Shown here: positions 11,291 through 23,624 of the stretch, piece after piece
Position numbering within the stretch: position 1 is the stretch's first letter
Layout: each line of letters starts with the position of its first letter
Assembly: GCA_030549495.1 (NCBI GenBank)
Contig: JAUIRK010000078.1
Location: forward strand, 1-64,000
Length of the DNA stretch: 64,000 nt
Source of the DNA: Nectonema munidae
Lineage: Eukaryota > Nematomorpha > Nectonematoida > Nectonematidae
Reading direction: 5' to 3'
Position numbers and translations under genes: made by a program
The notes under the pieces: generated by a model
The model's input: only the letters and a program-made list of their open reading frames with translations
What the model was told of the DNA's origin: nothing
Database searches by the model: none

Positions 11291-11854
11291 ATTCAAAGAT
11301 CTTCTTAAACTTCAACTAAAAACTCACTAACTTGCCAACACATCAAACTAACTAGCCTTACTTATCAACCAATTGAATAACTACTCAACTAATCACCGGA
11401 CCAGACAAACTAACTGACATCTTACAGGACAAGTCATTTGAGAATACAAAAGGAATTTTCATGGCTCCACAAATATCCATTTTTTTAAATGTTAACTGGG
11501 CAAATCTCAACAGGGAAAATGGACACATCCCAATTCACTATCACCGTTAGCCTTGTCTGTAGGAAACCCAGAATTATGAAGATCCAGCATTTAAATTGAA
11601 ATGTTGTTGAAAACAAAAGAAAGTCATCAGATAAAGGAAAATGTAGAGACTAAAAAATATTTGTGTTTCTTATTTAAAAACCCACAAAGATAAATTATTC
11701 ATAAAAAAGTATGAGGAATTCTTATAAGTTTTAAAGGTAAAGAAAAATCAAGCTTGCCATTTCAAAATATCAGGATTTTAAAGGTAGAAAAGCGATTGAA
11801 GCACTAATTTCGAAGTTTCAGAGAGAGAGTAAAGGTATCCAGTCGAAAGAACCG

Positions 11855-11968
11855 TATAAGTACGAATTCTTTGCAGGGCTCTTAAGAACGGCTTCATTAT
11901 CATCTTTTTTCCTCTTAGATTCTGAAAAATTTTTAATGGCGACGTTTTCTAAAGTTTTGTTGTGAATT
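11855..11968 (-). CDS. Putative upstream exon of the same unidentified gene
   Basis: After an acceptor (AAAACTTTAG) comes NVAIKNFSESKRKKDDNEAV, then LKSPAKNSYLY, with a possible donor G|GTTCTT. A further candidate begins after the very good acceptor TTTCCTACAG near 11575 (DKANGDSELG in one frame). The peptide is hydrophilic, with a basic patch (SKRKK) that could be a nuclear localisation signal. Function is unknown. Confidence 0.3.
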
Positions 11969-12029
11969 AATTTTAATTAACGTTTGTTTGCGCTTAAAGT
12001 TCTAACATTCTTTTTCCATTTATTAAAAT

Positions 12030-14160
12030 TAGCAATCTTGGAGTTGTTCTGAATGCAAAATAGATAAACTACAGGATATGGTTTGTTGTTTTGTTTGTAA
12101 CACCTGGTTCTGTAACATTTGCTCAAAACTTCCTAAAAAAACTTATCATTCATCATCAGTAACTAAAGCTTCACAAGTGGATATAAAACCCGTCAATAAT
12201 TGAAAGAGTTTCAAGCTTCTTCAGAAAAAGATAATTTTGTTTAAGAGGTAGTTGAAAACATAAAGAAGGAGTTCAAATTTTAAACTTTGAAATTAAAAAA
12301 TTGTTTCACCCGAAGCAAAATTTCAAAGCTCTTATGCCAATGCAGTGAAACTTAATCACAATGATTTGTTATTAAAATCGAATGATAAACAGAATGAACT
12401 CGTTACAGATTGTTTGAATGAAGTTAGGATCAATTATGTAAAAGAAGTCAAATGTTATGCAAATTTCCTTCCCTGATGATCCATCCTTGAAGAAGAACAT
12501 TCTGGAACAGAATAATGTTAAGAGAAATAAAAGACGGTATCGTAAAATTAAAATAACAGTTCCTAAGAATATCCACGGTAAATTGGTTTTGAATGAAATA
12601 TTAAAAAATGGTGCTATAAAGAAAATGGTAGAAGATGGCGGTATTTTTGAATTTTTATGTTCTTTTAGATCTAAAAATTCAGACTTTTATTTGTTCAAAT
12701 ACAATAAATGCAAATGCTATGCATAATTATCAAAGTAACTGCGTACACTAAATGTTTAAATTTCGGCCAATTTTGTTAGAAGAGTATCGTTACACGTGCA
12801 TGAATATAAGGACTGTACTTTAGAAAATGATTTTAGTAAACTAGTTTCCTCCAATAGCTTAATTAATAATAGTGAGGATACAAAACATTTTTCTTGTAGC
12901 TCATCTTGCCCTTGGTTTTAAAAAAAATTGAATATGTGAGATATATTATTATGTTTGTTGTATGAAAACCTTCATTCATCTATTTTTACTAACTTGGAAG
13001 ATCCTTTGAAGCTACACATCTTTCATCTTTGAATGCTCGATCTTCTAAGTATATCTATCCTTCATTTATTTTCTTGCCATAACAATACTTTACCATATGT
13101 AATTTGTTTGCAGGAAACTTGGCTTAAAAATTTGATAAGACTTTTAGTGTTGATCGCCACTGTCTAGTTTTCCGCCTTCGATCGTTGAGTTCCCATTCGG
13201 GTTCAGCTTTCTATATTTATGATGGTCTGAAATATTCTGTATTATGTAAAAAGTTAAGCTTCTAATTGTAATAATTATGATATTGTTTCTTTTTTACAAG
13301 AATTTGGAGAGTTCATGGTCGGTCCTATTATAATTATAAAATGAGTATTTTGTTGATTTTGATTTGTTTGTTTTATCTTTTTAAATACACGGTTGTCCAA
13401 CTCTTTCAAACCTTCAATTTCCAAAAACACTCGTTTCTCCAGTCTTGCACTCATCGACAACATATTCTTCGTTCCATTCACTTTTTGTTATCGTAATGAA
13501 TATATTACTTTTCATATATCTCCTAACTTACCTATCTTAATTTCCATTGACCTTAGTTTTAATTGTAATGTAATATTTTCATATAAATAGTTTTATTGGA
13601 TCAGTTTCATCCTTCCCTAAGGTCAGATATATAGATTCAAAACTACAATTCCTGAAAAAGAATATATTATTATTCACTAATTGAATCGAAAGTATTATAT
13701 GCTAATTATGTTTAGACTAAATCCTAAATAGTTCATTTTAATAAATTTAATAAGAAAATAGATAAAGCTTTGACATTTGTTGATAATGATAATATAAATT
13801 TCATTAGGTTGGTTTGCGATATCAAAGCACTTTCAGCAGTAAGGCTATATGCTCGCAGTATGCTTAATTCTTTCATCTACAAGTGTATATATGATAAATC
13901 ATTACAAAAACTACTTTCTCATTATAAAAATATAAAGATATAAAAATGAAAACATGCCACACTTTCTTTTATAGACATAGTTATCAGAATGTGGGACGCA
14001 CTACCAATTAAAATTAGGGAAAAGATTAATTTGAAAAAAGACTGAAGGAGTTTTTACTCAGAGGATGATGAGAAGCATTTAATTATTTATGTAAGTCAGT
14101 TTATAATATAATTACTTGACACTGAATATATGCATTTAAGTCTTATACCCTAGCTTTTTT
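12030..14160 (+). mobile_element. LINE (APE-type non-LTR retrotransposon), decayed
   Basis: Pieces of a two-ORF LINE appear in order. A Cys-rich zinc-finger segment (WSCSECKID...CCFVCNTWFCNICSKL) lies at about 12030-12150. It resembles the PHD-like finger that some LINE families carry in ORF1. A basic ORF1 piece follows at 12457-12726 (NNVKRNKRRYRKIKITVPKN). An APE-endonuclease region follows at about 12960-13590 (SLNARSSKY; DKTFSVDRHCLVFR; LIDNIFFVPF with ISPNLPILISIDLSF). Last is the C-terminal tail at 13740-14100 (INFIRLVCDIKALSAVRLYA, then MWDALPIKIREKINLKK). The reverse-transcriptase core is missing. Many stops and frameshifts are present. Jockey/CR1-like by arrangement. Confidence 0.7.
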
Positions 14161-14469
14161 TGCCTGTTCTTTTAAAGATATTTAATACCTGCCTGTTCAA
14201 CTAATTTCATTCTCTCAACTAATATTGAATACTTAACAACCAAGCAAATCAATTATCTCCTTTCAATATTGTTTTCTTTCCAAATTATTTCAAATCAATT
14301 TTTTTGCATCATATGTTTACACACTTTATCCAGGGGTTTTTGTATCTACTATTGAGTCTCCTTGAATATTTCATTGTTTTACTAATGAAATTTAATTATA
14401 AAAAATAATCTTTTAATTTAATATAAAAAGTAACACTTTTCTCATAGCATATTTATTGATGCCAATAAA
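14161..14469. other. AT-rich spacer
   Basis: No frame, repeat end or RNA feature was recognised between the LINE tail and the retroid fossil. Confidence 0.4.
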
Positions 14470-15290
14470 AGATAGTGAATGGAAAGTGCTATAAGTTCAA
14501 AAAGCTCCCAATCGGGACAACTTTTTCGCCAGGTATCTTACATAAAACTATTTGTAAATTTAGGAGCCTTTTCTTGCAGCAACACTTGCTACCAGCGAAG
14601 CTCTTTAGACGACCTTCTAATCATCAATCATACAAAGCAAGACTGACTACCTTGGCATCTCACTGTATATCAAACTATTAACTGTAAATAAAAGAAAACT
14701 AACGTATCTCCTGAAGACCAAAATAGCACTCAACAAAGCACTTATCACACTTCCAGGGATGCAGTGGGAAGAAAAAATAAGTGATGTCATGTTCGAAAGA
14801 ATACTGAGATTCATATCGTTCTAACTGGCAACGATACCAAATACGAGGAAAAGATTCTCCCTTGTTCAACCCACTCAGAAACAAAAGTTTGCACATCAGA
14901 TTATGGATCAAAGCACTTGAATGCATCAACAAAGAGATCCCGGAGATCAATACAATGTGTATGTTGACGCCACTCCAACAACAATCGCTTTCGTCTTTGG
15001 CAACGAATACCACATGGCCAAGCTCCAAAAAAAGCTGCCGCTGAACTATTTGCTCTTACAATGGCGGGTATACACTTTAAAGATAACCCGTCCTTTTTCT
15101 CAGACTCAGTAGTAGGGTTGGAGGATCGCCAGAAGTACACCTTGATGGCGTTGTTTCAAAAATGATTGAAAAGCATGAAAAACGATTCTATCATCTACAA
15201 CTAAATTCAGCCTACATCAATGCAAGGGATACTCCCGCTGACATGTTTTCAAGAAGCAACAATGACAACTATATAAGGACCTGTACTGGA
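14470..15290 (+). mobile_element. Retroid element fossil (reverse transcriptase and RNase H parts)
   Basis: A fragment of a reverse-transcribing element, clearly broken (several breaks). The visible parts, in order, are a palm segment (KLPIGTTFSPGIL), a YxDD-type box (LDDLL), a connecting segment, an RNase H start (YVDATPTTIAFVFGN) and a late RNase H motif (NARDTPADMFSR). The tight RT-to-RNase H order and the DATPT and NxxDxPAD wording recall DIRS/Ngaro-type or hepadnavirus-like elements more than Ty3 or Bel/Pao elements. The family assignment is tentative. No terminal repeats, capsid or integrase parts were seen, so the flanks cannot be set precisely. Its decay suggests an old insertion. Confidence 0.6.
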
Positions 15291-16149
15291 CCACGACTTC
15301 AGTTTACTTTTCTTTCTCCCTTTTTCTTCTTCGCTACCTCGCGTCAAAAGTTAAAGCTACGCCTCTCAAAGCGCTCACCTGTGACTTCCACCCACAAAAG
15401 CTTGAAACGAACATATTTTTTGCTGTGATCATTTTTTTGTAAGAAAGAAAGATTTATTGTACATAAAAAGCATATTTGAAGAAATAAAACAGTAAGAGAA
15501 AAAATCCTTATTATGTAATATACATATTTTTTGCTAGTTTTCACATTTATTCGTTAAATAAAGTTTTTATGGAGTCTACTAGTAAAAAAACGTAAACTAT
15601 CATCTCAATGATCAAAGATTGACACTTTTTAGTTGTATTCCTTTTGCCGTTCTATATAAATAATAATCAATATAAAGGTCAATTTAAAGATATTGCTAAA
15701 TCAAAATGAAAAAATTTTTTAATTAAAAAGTTTTAAAAAATTTTGAAGAGATAGTAAAAATATGTAATACTTTCAATTGATAACTCGCTTGTGAAAAATG
15801 TTAACTAAAATAATGTTAAAATATCAAATGTCCAAACGATATAAATACAACAAAATAAAAAATTTTGATATTACTGTAATAGAACAAAATAAAATCGAAT
15901 TAAAATGGTGCATATAAAATATTTTTCCATATTAACAACTATTCAGTACAAATGTCTACGTTTCGAAATATTTTCTAACTTATAAAGATTTCCAAATTGT
16001 AAACAGCTTTTTTGGTTTCATTTTTTTCCAGTTAAAAGTGCTAAAAATATAATACATCTTTTTTGAATGTATTTTTGTACAAATAAAATTTCCATGAATT
16101 TGCCTATATGAAAATTTTTGAGAAAATAAAATTTCTGTTTAAGTAATAT
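15291..16149. other. AT-rich intergenic DNA
   Basis: Only short chance frames. No acceptable exon, RNA gene or repeat border was seen. Confidence 0.45.
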
Positions 16150-16505
16150 TTATTTTCAGATAAATTTAACTCGCTTATAGATCAGAGACTCTGTGTTTCT
16201 ACTACTACCTAGTTTCAATGACATAATTAATGGATAATGGTAAAACAAATATTCTTCTAAAACACAAGACACACATTGATCCAAATTGATAGGCAAAAAA
16301 ATGTTGTCAAGTAATGAGTCTGAAGAACACCTCATTGCATGGATTATGCTCGCTTTAAATGAATTGCAAAGTAAAGTGTTCAAAAAAGTTTTAATCAAAA
16401 AGTTTGACAAATTGTAGAGATTTAAGTTAAAATCACCTGCAAATATATTGAAAGAAGCATGAATACACAAATCAATAAAAGCTTTAAACTTCTCTAAAAA
16501 AGTGT
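16150..16505 (-). mobile_element. LINE endonuclease fragment (minus)
   Basis: The minus strand encodes the C-terminal part of an APE-type LINE endonuclease: EKFKAFIDLCIHASFNIFAG, then AGDFNLNLYN, later SLLDNIFLPINLDQC and PLIMSLKLGSSRN. GDFN and the downstream LDNIF are standard endonuclease landmarks. It is a truncated fragment without reverse transcriptase. It ends a few hundred bases before another LINE piece of the opposite strand. Confidence 0.7.
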
Positions 16506-17005
16506 CTTCAAAAATGTGTCTTTTTAGGAGTCCTGTATATATTATGTGTATAGTTTCACTAAATCTGTGTATATAATCGTAAACACTTTAAAAGTTTTAG
16601 GACAAAAAATTGAAATCCTATAGCTTAACGTTTTTTAAATGTAAAATCCGGACTTGAAGTATAGGTCTCTGGACCGTATATTAGGCCAAACAAGAAAACA
16701 TAGACTTAGAAAGGAAGAGTGAAGCCTCCTTGACGAAAAATTGCGGACAACGAGAAATTTAGTTTGGGTACATAAATAAAGTATTTAAAAATTAAATTGC
16801 ATTTAAATTTTGGAAGCGAATAAGTCTTTTTTTCCTTCTCGCATTAGAAAAAAATGTTGGCTGTTTTCGCCAGAGTCTTGAATATGTAAGAGTGTACAAC
16901 TTTTTAATTTTAAAATTATTTAAGAAAAACCTGGAACTAATTTTATCTTCATCATCATTCATGAGAAATTTCTTTAGATAATTTTTATACTTTGTATCTT
17001 ACAAG

Positions 17006-17262
17006 TCATTTATTTTTTCAACCTCTATTTCCGATCATGATGCTATATTCTTATCTCTAAAATTAGATTCTATTAGAGCTTCCTCAAGTATCAGATATTT
17101 TAATGAAAAATCATTTGTGTTAAAAGCCAGAACAATGGACTGGAATTTACTAAGAGGCTATTTTGATGATAAAAAAGAAATCAAAGCGAAAATAAGAGAA
17201 TCAAAACATGTATACTATCAAAATTATTTTAATACTACAGATTCATCAAAGGTAACCTGTTA
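17006..17262 (+). mobile_element. LINE endonuclease/linker fragment (plus)
   Basis: The plus strand reads SISDHDAIFLSLKLDSIRAS, then ARTMDWNLLRGYFDD and KIRESKHVYYQNYF, ending at a stop. SDH is the last catalytic motif of APE endonucleases, and the following segment matches the linker before the reverse transcriptase in Jockey/CR1-type LINEs. It covers part of the same region as the fragment at 16150-16505, so the two are independent copies and not halves of one insertion. Confidence 0.65.
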
Positions 17263-20117
17263 AAAGATTAATAGATATAATATGATAAGACCAAATAATT
17301 GCTTTCAGCTTATTCAACAGTTTCTTTGCTATTCGTCAAGCAAGCTTTTCGGTTAAAAAGTCTTTAACACTCATTGTCAACAAGTTGTGCTCATTTTTGT
17401 TTTTGAGTAGATCAGAGAGTGTACACTTATTTATTTATATTTTGTTCGTTATTCAGTTCGGATATTCTTTACCATACTTATTTTACATTCAATATTTGAG
17501 TTTGAAATATATTTTTTTTATAAAATAGGAAATTTTTTTTACAAGCTTTGAATTCAGAATTATTAAAAAATAATTTTACGCCGAAATGGTGAATAGGGTT
17601 TAAGTGTCAAATCGGTGTAATGCCGCCAAAATCGGGTTTCCAGGTATTTTTAGATGAAGAGATGCGGAGTAAAAAAACTTAATAGAAAAAGAGTAAAAAG
17701 TCTTTATTCGAATTTGTTTTAAATTATTTTTTCATATCACTTATTTCTGTAAAGAATAAAAATCTTGTTCATGACTTTTTAAATCATGTTTTAAAATTAA
17801 TTTGAACATTTAGTACCCCTATCGGAAAATTTCTTCTCTTTTTTTTTTATAGAAATAAACAAATACTAAGATTTAAAGTTGTGTACACTTTAGCAAAGGT
17901 TTTCTGAGAATGGGCTCCACGGATATTATATTATAATTTATTAGTTTCTAGTGATTTTTGTTCGAGTTGTTTTGTCATGACCTTCTTTCTAACAGTGATA
18001 AATTCCTGATAATTCAACACCCGATTCTCAATTCTGCAGAGATGCAAACTCCGTATTTGCAAAAAAAGAGCAACTGATGAAGATTTCAACCAGTCTACGA
18101 ATCAAATCAAAATTAACGAAACTGAAATATCTCTTGTGTGAACTTATCCATATTAATTTATGTGTTCAATTTCCCCAGCAATAAAAAAAAAGTGCCAAAA
18201 GCTATCGATATAAAGTTGGAGAAAAGATTCGGTATCAGAATCCTGCAGGGTGGGACTTGGAAAGTCGAAGAGGAAAAAAAAGTTCCCTGAGGCGAACTCG
18301 GTAAAATTCGGAAACATGTTATTTTCAAAATTATTGAGATGCATGAACGTTGAATGCGATTAAATGTTTGAAGCTTAAGTCTTAATAAATGAAATTTAAA
18401 AAAAAGCCTTCAACTGTTTCTAGATTCAAATTCATTCTTTCGTAGGCAAAAAATTTGAATTCTCAACTTCTAATTTTGATTAACCAGCGGGTATTGAAAT
18501 CCTTTTCACCAAACTACATAAATGTGCTCCATTATCTTTTTTGTGCCTGGTAAAAACTTTATACGAGTCGATTGCTTCAATTAATTTTGATTGGCGATGA
18601 GTATGTTGTGATTTTGTTTGTTTTCCAATTTGGTTGTAGTGGAAAGTTAGACATTTTTGCTTTTACAGCTCAAGTAATATAATTATCATTTCTTTCAGAG
18701 TCTACAATCATTTTCTAGATCAACTTTCGTGTCTGAAACTAAATTGAAAAACCTGAAATGAATACCTTTGTAACTAAAAAATTTCTAATAAAGTCTAAAA
18801 TTTTAGACCATATTTTCAGCGCTTTTTTAAAATTTTCATAAAAAATTGCTAAAAGATACAATCATAATGGTAGAAAAGTTTTTAAATGATTACATTTATC
18901 GTTGGTGTTTAGTTCTTGGAAAGCATAAAATAAACAAAAAAATGTCATAAACAAAAAGCAATGTCTTTTGTGATTAGAGTCATCTACAATGATTATTATG
19001 GATCAATTTTATAAATTTAATTTAATAGATAACCTTATATACTTAAAAATACAATAAGGTAATCAATAGTTCATAAAAATTAATTTTTATGTTCCCTGTT
19101 TTGAGGAGACGGCTGAATTATTTCTTTCCGAAATACGTAAAAATGCTTCCCCATGGGGGGCGGAAAATCTCAGTGGCCCCGCAGGACTCTGATTGGTATA
19201 CACTTTAAATTCTACGTTTATGATAAAACTTTTTATTGAGATAAACAAAACGTTGATGTAATTTTGTTGAAAAATTTCTTACAAAAGCTGAAGTATATTT
19301 TTTTTATTGTCATCGATTCTTGAAATTAGTTATATGTGATAATATGCATTCATCTAAATTCCAATTTATTTTGTTTTCAACAACAAAATTTTATATTCAA
19401 CTCAGTTAATCTAGGAAAAGATTCCTAGATTCGAGGATAGAATAAAATTACATCTTAAAACGAGAGCGACATTTAAAAACCCCTAAAAGACAACAATTTC
19501 TGGAGAAAGTGAGTTAATTGACATTAATCGAGCACCATATGTTATTTTTCATTTTTGTAATTCAATAGTGGTAATAAGGTTTTGAATAAAAGAATAAATT
19601 TATTTTAAAATAATATATTTATAATGACTTCAAGTAACATTGTATTAAATCGATATCTGGTGAAATGTAGATGTTCTTCATTAATACAGATCTTTCAAAA
19701 CCTTCGCATTGTAATAATCTTTGTCTCTTAAAACTAACAAGATCACAAAAAGTCGAAACATATTCATTTGATCAATTTGAAAGCCCAAAATGAACTCTAG
19801 TTGTAATGCAACTTGAAGACAATGATATATTTCAAATGCACTTATATTCTACTACAAATCAATATTTTTGAAGAAATCAATAACATAAAGTGATTAAAAA
19901 TAGAAGATTAACAAATTGTATTCCAAAATACTATCTAAAATGCTGATTCTTTAGCCATTAAGTAATAGGTGATTTCTATGCAAAAGGTATAAAAAACAAA
20001 AAAGCATTCTTCAACTTTATAAAAGAGAATCTAATTGAAGGAACTTTAGCAAGAAAAGGAAGAGATAATAATTGAAAGAGGAGTCAAGATTGTTTTGGTT
20101 TCCTAGAAGTCAAAGAT
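17263..20117. other. Intergenic AT-rich DNA, one orphan frame
   Basis: No identifiable gene in 2.9 kb. A minus-strand frame at 18153-18344 starts with ATG and codes 63 residues (MHLNNFENNMFPNFTEF, then SPTLQDSDTESFLQLYID). It sits in slightly GC-richer sequence than its surroundings and might be a stray exon, but it has no convincing splice context. At about 19150 there is a short G-rich patch (CCATGGGGGGCGG) typical of MITE ends, but no partner was found. Confidence 0.35.
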
Positions 20118-21439
20118 TCAAACGATGCTTGGGAGAGAAGAGAAATATGTTTTGGCTTTGTCTTCCGCTTGATAAGTAATATTGTAGATTGGATGTATCA
20201 TTCTCAATAGCACTTGGTACTTGTCATCAGCCAAGGTGTCTTCTGATTCATCTTCTGAAGTCGACGGGCAGTGCTGGGATATGGAGAGGCCACTTAGGGC
20301 GTAACACGTGTGATAGTAGTCTTTCCTGTTATTGGGCTTATCAACAAAGCCACCCTTCTTTTGACAACAAATCAAAATGTACTCTTGTAGAGCGTGCTCG
20401 TCAAAAAGCCACGGAGTAGGAGATTTGCATTCGTCGTTTTTCAAACGTGTACAAGACGAAAACAACTTCTTCGTGGTGAACTGAGTCTGAGAGATTAGAG
20501 GAAGCAAAGCACCCACCCAAAATGAGTAACACGAGTCAACGAGTTTATTGGAGCGTCCATTAAAACCGCCTTCCAGAAGCAACTGCCGATTGACGGTCCA
20601 GCGCAGAAGAGCGTCAACATCACACAACCTCTCGTGGTTCAGCATGATCAAGGAAGCGAAGCCGCAGAAAGAGTAGCCTCCGTGTGCCTCCATCCCAGGT
20701 ACGCCAGAAAATCCGCCCTCATATGTTTGGCAGCTGACCAGCCATTGTGCAGTTTGGTCGAATAAAGCATCACTGAAGATGTTGAGCAGACGAGAGACAC
20801 TGAGCGCACAGTACACGGCACGAATGTCCACTTCCCCATCCTGGTGATGGTGGAACCCACCATTACCGAGACGCATCGCGTGTAAAAAGGAGAAGAGCGA
20901 GGATCTGTCAATCACGGCGTACGCTTCCGCGCATTGGAGCGTGCACAAGGCGTTAACGGCGGCGTATGTAGAGGCAAGGTGCGGACGCTGTCCTGGACCT
21001 CCACCAAAGCCCCCACTCGTACTCTGACATAGAGACAAGTAGGCGATGATGTTGTTCTTATCTTCCTGGGATAGCTCTCGGCGCAGCAAACTAAGACTGT
21101 GCAGGATCCAGAAGAGAAGCCAAGGCTTGCTACTGTCCAGACACTCGAAAGACATCGGCAGAGAGTGAAGGCCCTTGCACAAGTACTCTTCAACTTCTTC
21201 GGTGTGGAGTTGTGGATGTGCTGGCGCTGTTTCTTCGTCTGCAATACCTTCTAGTTCATTCTCGCAAAACTCTATCAACTTCTCGAGGATACAACTCTCC
21301 AGATCCTTTCGCTCTTTAGATTGTTTGGTCAATGCTGCATCTTCAAAATTTGTGAGGACATTTTTTTCAAGATAGAATCTAACTCTTTTATGCAGTTTCA
21401 TAACAAGCAGATTATAATCTTTTGAAGAGTATTTATCCA
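20118..21439 (-). CDS. FNTB: Protein farnesyltransferase subunit beta
   Basis: This is the beta subunit of cytosolic protein farnesyltransferase. Paired with the alpha subunit, it attaches farnesyl to the Cys of C-terminal CaaX boxes (Ras, lamins). About 440 codons align along the whole human protein: ECLDSSKPWLLFWILHSL, GGFGGGPGQRPHLASTYAAV, GEVDIRAVYCALSVS, GVPGMEAHGGYSFCGFASL, EGGFNGRSNKLVDSCYSFW and KDYYHTCYALSGLS. The zinc ligands are present (Asp302 and Cys304 in VDSCYSFW, His377 in YYHTC, numbered here). The repeated GGF motifs mark the alpha-alpha barrel. The whole core is one exon, unlike the many-exon vertebrate gene. The first possible Met is residue 14. The open frame begins right after a splice acceptor (TTTTTAG|TG), so a short upstream exon probably supplies the start. 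It is noticeably richer in G+C than its flanks. The C-terminus ends SSLPSIV. Confidence 0.95.
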
Positions 21440-22065
21440 CTAAAAATTAATGCCACGCTTATTCACTATTTTGAACTAAAGAGGATACACTACAGTATTG
21501 AAAGTCCAATAACTTTCTAGTGTACTTTCCAACCGAATAAACAGTAGGTCAAAGTCCTAAAATCGAAAATGTTAGAAGTATTTTAAGCATCTCCTACACA
21601 TTATAGCAAAAGGAAATAAAAGAGGACATTAATTTCGACAAGCTATATTTCAATTTGCCTCATTTTAAAATGAAGAGAGTATTTATTTTTTCATATCTTT
21701 CCCTGGATCATGTTGGTTTTGAACCCAGTCGTACTACCCAGCCGAAAACGTGTGTGTGTTCTTTATCTAATTATTATTAAAACACATACTTTATATTGAA
21801 TATAAAGCTGTTGTACTTTGTAAGCAATCTAATAGTAAAAGTAGTTTTGTAGAAGTAATTAGTTAGATTCTTATATTTAGTTACTATTGAAAGTGTAAGA
21901 AGGCTTGTTTAGAGTAAAGATTAAATCTCTACAAGTTGAAATTTTTCATGATCCGCGATGAGGCATTTTGTTTATGAACTTTGAATTAATAAGGGCCATA
22001 AGTTTGTTCTTAACGTTTAGAATAATAGGGGCGTGAGTAAAATTGGTTGATAATGGGTTTTGATA
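21440..22065. other. Upstream region of the FNTB gene
   Basis: It should contain the 5' exon and promoter of the minus-strand farnesyltransferase gene, but no specific start exon could be fixed. At 22029-22065 there is a degraded piece of the tRNA-like SINE head (GGGCGTGAGTAAAATTGGTT). Confidence 0.35.
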
Positions 22066-22307
22066 AGTTTTATTATAAAAGGGAGCGTGAGTAAGGTTGG
22101 TTAGATACTCGTTTTCGATAACTTAAGGTCTTGGGTTCGATTCGGCATCAAGCCTGATTTCCTCATAGTCATGGAGAAAGCACAATTGCGCCACTTGTGT
22201 CCAACTATGAAGAAAGGAGGCTTGATGCGGGATCGAACCCAAGACCTTAAGTTATCGAAACCGAGTATCTAACCAACCTTACTCACGCTCCCTTTTATAA
22301 TAAATGT
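22066..22307. repeat. tRNA-like SINE arranged as a ~240-bp hairpin
   Basis: A pol III-type head (A box TGGTTAGATACTC; B box GGTTCGATTC or GGTTCGATCCC) occurs once on the plus strand (22081-22158) and once on the minus strand (22216-22292). The mirror symmetry extends beyond the heads into TTTATTATAAAAGGGAGCG and its complement. The central ~55 bases (ending CACAATTGCGCCACTTGTGT) are the SINE body in the minus orientation. The same family in single form occurs at 58560-58692. Arms are about 90 bases and nearly perfect. It is not a functional tRNA gene, because the head does not close into a normal acceptor stem. Confidence 0.75.
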
Positions 22308-23389
22308 CTTATAGTAGAATACAAAAAGCGCGGTTTTTTGAAAAAAAGAGTTTATTGAATTTTTATTCTCTAAAAATGTTGTTATACTGAAGCTACTGTT
22401 AATTGGCTGGCCGAATATATGCTGCAGGCTTCTAGCGTGTGGGTTCATTTTGAGACTTCAGGTTGTCTTTTAGAAATTTTGGTGGTTGTAGACTTAGTGA
22501 GTGAGTGTTGGCAATTTTTTTTTCTTGCAAGAGTGAGTTTACAGAAAGCGGGGCGAGACGTTTGTGAACAACTTTGTTCTGCTCCCATAGAATAATGCTT
22601 TTTGATTCTAGAAACAGAGCTTCTAGAGAAAATCTAGAGATGTTAAAATTTTTATAGAAGGAATCTTCTAGTTTTAAAGGATCTACATGTTGGTTAAAAA
22701 AATCCGAACTTCTTTGACAAGCGAATTATAAATATACATACATACATGCATAAATAAATAGTTTAAAATTTTGTGCAACTTTATAAGGTCAACTTTCACA
22801 ATACCTTCTTACCCATACCTCTTATTTTCCTTCTATAAATGTGACATAAACTTTTCATAAGTTTTGGATTTTGAAGTTTTAAAAAGCTTTTCTTTTTCAT
22901 TTTTTACATTCCTTACTTTTTCGCCACTTGATTTATTAGGCAGATTAAGTCAACTTGATTTAAATAAATTTACCATGTTTGACCAAAAGGAAGTTTTCAA
23001 CAAGAAAAATTATTTACAAATCTGACAAAATTAAAGTAGGAGGGGATAACTGATGGAAATAATTACCGCTTTAATGCCCAGAACGAGAAATAATTTTTGT
23101 CGTTATTTCAAATTTGATAGTGGCTTATTTTTATCTATGTAAATTTGAAGACAAATAAATTAGAGCGAAGATGATCTTAACAGTATTCTTGTTATAATTT
23201 TAGTATTTGTAATGGCCATTAACAAAAAATTTTACCAGTCTTTGGAAGTCTTTCGTTACTAAAGTGATATCTATCTTTAGTCCATCGATGGTGCCGAAAT
23301 TAAAGATGCAACTGAGTTTTTGTTGGATATGCAAAAACCAAGTATAATGGTAAAAAATTTCCCCTTTTATAAATTATACAAATCTCCAA
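22308..23389. other. Intergenic DNA, no feature seen
   Basis: Contains a short (CATA)n-like run near 22735-22760 and otherwise AT-rich sequence without a supportable frame. Confidence 0.4.
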
Positions 23390-23624
23390 TGGCGGATCCA
23401 GAAATTTCTTATAGGAGGGGGGGGGGCGAAATCTAGTTAAATTTTTTGCAATTTTGCTAAAAGTTTTCAGAAAATACGACAGCTATATTATGTCTTTTAG
23501 AATCACTAATTATCTATGTTTTAATATTTTTAACATTTATTTTTTATACATGTAAGGGTATTTTTCGAAGCCATTTTTCATAGGGGGCCTAGGCCCATCA
23601 GCACCCCACCCCCCTTGGATCCGC
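23390..23624. mobile_element. Small hAT-type MITE with GGATCC ends
   Basis: The ends GGCGGATCCA (23391-23400) and TTGGATCCGC (23615-23624) are inverted repeats, each bordered inside by a G or C run (GGAGGGGGGGGGGCG and CACCCCCC). The 8 bases outside are AAATCTCC and AAATCTTT, matching at 6 of 8 as an aged hAT target duplication would. There is no coding capacity in about 235 bp. A possible relative lies at 60114-60735. Confidence 0.6.
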